Assembly (NCBI RefSeq): GCF_029626145.1
Contig: NZ_JARUBJ010000002.1
Span: 4,499,501-4,563,500 of the forward strand
Direction: 5' to 3'
Origin: Micromonospora sp. WMMD961
GTDB lineage: Bacteria > Actinomycetota > Actinomycetes > Mycobacteriales > Micromonosporaceae
Length of the DNA stretch: 64,000 bases
The notes beneath the pieces were generated by a model that had not been told where the DNA came from, did no database searches, and was given only the letters and a program-made list of their open reading frames with translations. Below, one piece after another: positions 61,588 to 64,000 of the stretch; position 1 is the first letter of the stretch, and each line of letters begins with the position of its first letter. Position numbers and translations under genes: made by a program.

Positions 61588-62646
61588 TCAGGTGGCGTGT
61601 CGTAGCAGCTCGTGGATGTGGGTGACCACCTCGTCAGGGCTGAGTTCCATGGCGTTCTCACCCACGCTGACCTCGAACGAGCACCGGTCCGGCGCCGGCG
61701 CGGACCGCACCCGGCCGAACAACTCCATCCCGGTGGCGGCGCGCAGGGCATCGGCTGCCCGCATCGCGGCGTCCGGGCCGACCGGGAGGTGGACGTGGAA
61801 CAGAGGTGTCTGCGGTGGGTCCGGGAACGCGTGGGCCACGCCGTCGGCGTTGATGGCCGCCGCGATCGCCACGGCGTGCTCCCGGTGGGCCGGTAGCCGG
61901 GGAAGCACCGTGTCCAGGCCGTGCAGGGCGGCCAGCGCCAGCGGCCACACGTCGTAGACATCCCCACCGAGTCGGCGACGCCACACCCGGGCCTCGGCGA
62001 CGACGTCGGCGGGGGCGGCGAGCACGGCACCACCGGCGCCCTGTAGCCCCTTGTAGAGCGAGACGTACACGCTGTCGAACAGGGCGGCGATCTCGGCGAA
62101 GGGCCTGCGATAGTAGGTCTGGGCCTCCCAGAGGCGCGCCCCGTCGAGATGGCTGGCGGCACCGCGAGACCGCATCGCCGTCGTCTGCGCGACGAGGTCG
62201 TCCCACTCCGGCAACAGGCCACCGATGTCACGTTGGGGTAGTTCCCAGACCACCGCCGCGAGCGGCTCTGCCACAGTCGACAGGTCGGCCAGGGTCATCA
62301 GGCGGTGCCGGTCGCCGACGGGACTGCAGCGCAACCCGTGCACGACGCTGTATCCCCGGTGCTCCCAGACCTCCAGATGGCTCTGCGGATGCGCGGCGAA
62401 GACCCGGCGGCCCCGTCGGTCGGCGTGGATACGTAGTGCCACCTGCTGTGTCATCGTCCCGGACGGGAAGAACACCGCTTCGTCCGTGCCGAGCAGGGAC
62501 GCCATCCGCCGTTCCAGGACGGCCACCGGTCCGTCCGGCCCGTGCGGTGGGGTGTCGGGGTCGACCTGGGCCAGCATCGACCGCAACATGTCGTGCGGGC
62601 GACGGCGCAGATCCGAGTGCAGAAAGAGAGAACGCCGCACAGTCAT
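61588..62646 (-). CDS. Threonine-aldolase-like PLP-dependent beta-eliminating lyase
   Basis: 352 residues from ATG 62646 (GTG 62661 is an alternative). The aspartate aminotransferase fold type I is evident: EAVFFPSGTMTQQVALRIHAD, the PLP Asp region ASHLDGARLWEA, and the Schiff-base lysine in VYVSLYKGLQGAGG. It matches low-specificity threonine aldolases and beta-eliminating lyases, cytoplasmic enzymes that split beta-hydroxy amino acids. It follows the sigma factor by 17 bp on the same strand. The true substrate cannot be told from the sequence. Confidence 0.88.
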   Translation of the reverse strand: MTVRRSLFLHSDLRRRPHDMLRSMLAQVDPDTPPHGPDGPVAVLERRMASLLGTDEAVFFPSGTMTQQVALRIHADRRGRRVFAAHPQSHLEVWEHRGYSVVHGLRCSPVGDRHRLMTLADLSTVAEPLAAVVWELPQRDIGGLLPEWDDLVAQTTAMRSRGAASHLDGARLWEAQTYYRRPFAEIAALFDSVYVSLYKGLQGAGGAVLAAPADVVAEARVWRRRLGGDVYDVWPLALAALHGLDTVLPRLPAHREHAVAIAAAINADGVAHAFPDPPQTPLFHVHLPVGPDAAMRAADALRAATGMELFGRVRSAPAPDRCSFEVSVGENAMELSPDEVVTHIHELLRHAT

Positions 62647-62663
62647 TGCGGCAGTATTCACCC

Positions 62664-63242
62664 TCAGCCTGTCCGCCGGTCGTCGCCCGGAGCGCTGTCG
62701 AGCTGCCAGGCCGTGGCGAGATCCTCGCGCGCCCGGGCCACCCGGGAGCGGATCGTGCCGACCGGGCACTGGCAGATCTCCGCCGCCTCGGCGTACGACA
62801 GGCCGAGCACCTGGGTGGCGACGAACGCCTCGCGGCGCTCCCGGGTCAGGCCGGCGATCAGCTGGTGCAGGGTCACGCTCTCGTCGGCGCCGGCGGTGAT
62901 CGCCCCGGCGGCCTCGGCCGCCGCCTGCCAGTCCGGCACGGACGCCACCTTGGGCCGGGCAACCGCCGCGCGCACGTGGTCGACGGCGACCCGCCGGGCG
63001 ATCGTGAACACCCACGTCCGGGCGGACGAGCGGCCGGCGAAGCCGGGCAGGTTGCGGAACGCCCGCAGGAACGTCTCCTGGGTCAGGTCGTCGGCCTCCC
63101 CCGGCCCCGCGAGGTGCGACAGAAACCGCCAGACCTGGTCCTGGAGGGCCCGGATGAACGCGGTGGCGGCCTGCCGGTCGCCCTGGCCCGCCTCCTGCGC
63201 CCACCGGGTCACCTGGGCGTCGTCAACGCCGACGGTCCGCAC
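62664..63242 (-). CDS. ECF sigma factor, SigC-like
   Basis: 192 residues from GTG 63242. Region 2 reads GEADDLTQETFLRAFRNLPGFAGRSSARTWVFTIARRVAVDHVRAA, and region 4 LTRERREAFVATQVLGLSYAEAAEICQCPVGTIRSRVARAREDL. The start lacks its own ribosome site and lies inside the short leader ORF at 63223-63264, so translation may depend on it. A related SigC sits beside a zf-HC2 anti-sigma protein in other actinobacteria; none is seen here. Target promoters unknown. Confidence 0.9.
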   Translation of the reverse strand: MRTVGVDDAQVTRWAQEAGQGDRQAATAFIRALQDQVWRFLSHLAGPGEADDLTQETFLRAFRNLPGFAGRSSARTWVFTIARRVAVDHVRAAVARPKVASVPDWQAAAEAAGAITAGADESVTLHQLIAGLTRERREAFVATQVLGLSYAEAAEICQCPVGTIRSRVARAREDLATAWQLDSAPGDDRRTG

Positions 63243-63264
63243 CGACCACCGTCCTGTGTGCCAC
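63223..63264 (-). CDS. Possible 13-codon leader ORF overlapping the sigma-factor start
   Basis: GTG at 63264 has a strong GGAAGGAG site upstream and reads VAHRTVVGADRRR before a TGA at 63223-63225, ending 20 bases inside the sigma gene in another frame. It is the only well-placed start in the region, so ribosomes loading there could re-initiate at the sigma GTG. It may instead be an artefact of a slightly misplaced start. Confidence 0.4.
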   Translation of the reverse strand: MAHRTVVGADRRR

Positions 63265-63307
63265 GGGCGCTCCTTCCGGCCGTTGGCCGTCGTCGGGACG
63301 CCGCCGG

Positions 63308-64000
63308 TCAGCCGCGCACTCTGGTTGTCGCGGGCCGGTCCGGAAAAGTTCCCGGGGCTCCCACCTTCGGGTGACGCCCGGTGCGGGCCGACGGCGGCAC
63401 CGGGTCCGGCGTACGCCAGGAACGCCACAGGTGGCTGTAGCCGCCACCGGCCGCGAGCAGCTCGGCGTGCGTACCGTGCTCGGCGACGCGACCCTGGTCC
63501 AGGACGACGATGCGGTCCGCGGTGGCCGCCTGGCTGAGCCGGTGGGCGACGATCAACGTGGTACGGCCCTCGGTGGCCGCCACGGCAGCCCGGTCGAGGT
63601 CGCGCGCGCCCGCGCTGCCCGCCTCCGCGGTGGCCTCGTCGAGGACCGCGACGGCGGGGTCGGCGAGGACGAGGCGGGCCAACGCGAGTTGCTGGGCCTG
63701 CGCCGCGGTCAGCTGGCGCCCGCCCTCGCCCACCGCGGTCGCCAGACCATCCGGCAGGGTGCGCAACCACTGGGTGGCGCCGACGAGGTCGAGGGCGCGG
63801 GTCAGCTCGGCGTCGGTGGCGGCCGGGTCGGCCAGCCGCAGGTCCTCGGCGAGCGGCCCGGCGAACACGTGCACCTCCTGGCTGACGAGGGCGATCTCGC
63901 GCCGGAGGCGGTGTTCGCCGAGCTGGGCCAGCGGCACGCCGCGCAGGCTCACCGAACCCTGGCTGGGCTCGATGATGCCGGCGATGATGCCGGCGAGCGT
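63308..64000 (-). CDS. ABC exporter ATPase domain, 5' end cut by window edge
   Basis: About 230 residues are visible, open to base 64000. The Q-loop (LVSQEVHVFAGPL), Walker B VAVLDEATAEAG and switch AHRLSQAATADRIVVLDQGRVAEHGTHAELL are recognisable, and the protein continues into a Pro/Arg-rich tail. The signature motif, normally LSGGQ, reads LTAAQ, typical of the degenerate half of heterodimeric exporters, where only the partner site is fully active. The membrane domain and Walker A lie beyond the edge, so the exported compound cannot be suggested. Confidence 0.88.
   Translation of the reverse strand, partial: TLAGIIAGIIEPSQGSVSLRGVPLAQLGEHRLRREIALVSQEVHVFAGPLAEDLRLADPAATDAELTRALDLVGATQWLRTLPDGLATAVGEGGRQLTAAQAQQLALARLVLADPAVAVLDEATAEAGSAGARDLDRAAVAATEGRTTLIVAHRLSQAATADRIVVLDQGRVAEHGTHAELLAAGGGYSHLWRSWRTPDPVPPSARTGRHPKVGAPGTFPDRPATTRVRG

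Noticed and set aside
1..64000. Search for CRISPR arrays, tRNA and rRNA genes, insertion sequences and integrase genes
   Set aside because: I saw no direct-repeat/spacer array, no tRNA cloverleaf, no rRNA sequence and no transposase or integrase motifs; a covariance-model scan would be needed to exclude small RNAs.

Overview
The window is very GC-rich actinobacterial DNA with strong GC-third-position bias, many GTG starts, ATGA/GTGA gene overlaps and several apparently leaderless genes. Its content (multi-domain secreted carbohydrate-active enzymes with family 2 binding modules, roadblock/DUF742 conservon proteins, an iniBAC-like dynamin operon, a single-chain acetyl-CoA carboxylase) points to Micromonosporaceae, most likely a Micromonospora-like soil or plant-associated organism. 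This is inference from gene content; there is no rRNA in the window.

Layout. 1-1327: an EACC1 protein and a caspase-like peptidase, reading off the left edge, which look like part of a counter-invader conflict system. 1902-2750: a DUF574 methyltransferase with a frameshifted C-terminus. 2876-11380: an arabinoxylan-type sugar locus with a secreted arabinofuranosidase-like hydrolase, a LacI repressor, an ABC sugar importer and a divergent GH43 enzyme with candidate operator repeats between. 11622-12827: a ricin-type/GH46 chitosanase. 12970-16874: MerR regulator plus thioredoxin, an alpha/beta hydrolase and an ABC exporter; two MerR-type promoters with 19-bp spacers are visible. 16989-23732: PepSY protein, GNAT, DUF5872, a two-component system, MarR and PadR modules. 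23826-27767: a 1313-residue secreted ThuA/sugar-dehydrogenase/PKD/CBM6/discoidin protein.

28020-29812: ribosomal protein S4 and a DUF2470 protein diverge from a 19-bp IdeR/DtxR-like iron box, and a weaker box precedes a DUF1540 gene. 29862-41896: two dynamin-like GTPases and an IniB-like protein (an iniBAC-like operon) face an Hsp70-like gene, a STAND/LuxR regulator, a sensor kinase with roadblock and DUF742 partners, and an anchored protein with a binding-module-like tail. This looks like an envelope-stress and membrane-remodelling island. 42005-43918: secreted glycerophosphodiester phosphodiesterase.

43971-46577: a compact type VII secretion toxin cassette (EspC-like protein, WXG100-like protein, EndoU nuclease toxin, candidate immunity protein) followed by a broken small membrane gene. 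46773-49776: YccF-like peptide, ECF sigma factor divergent from a leaderless Ser/Thr kinase, and a lipoprotein. 50176-55691: second DUF574 methyltransferase, two secreted proteins, an AlkZ-like winged-helix protein and a phosphodiester glycosidase. 56023-61512: single-chain acetyl-CoA carboxylase. 61588-64000: a threonine-aldolase-like lyase, a second ECF sigma factor with an overlapping leader ORF, and an ABC exporter subunit cut by the right edge.

The strongest candidates for less-described biology are the EACC1-caspase pair, the iniBAC/Hsp70/conservon island and the EndoU cassette with its unclassified immunity candidate. Two genes (1902-2750 and 43971-44240) appear to carry single-base frameshifts that should be checked against reads.
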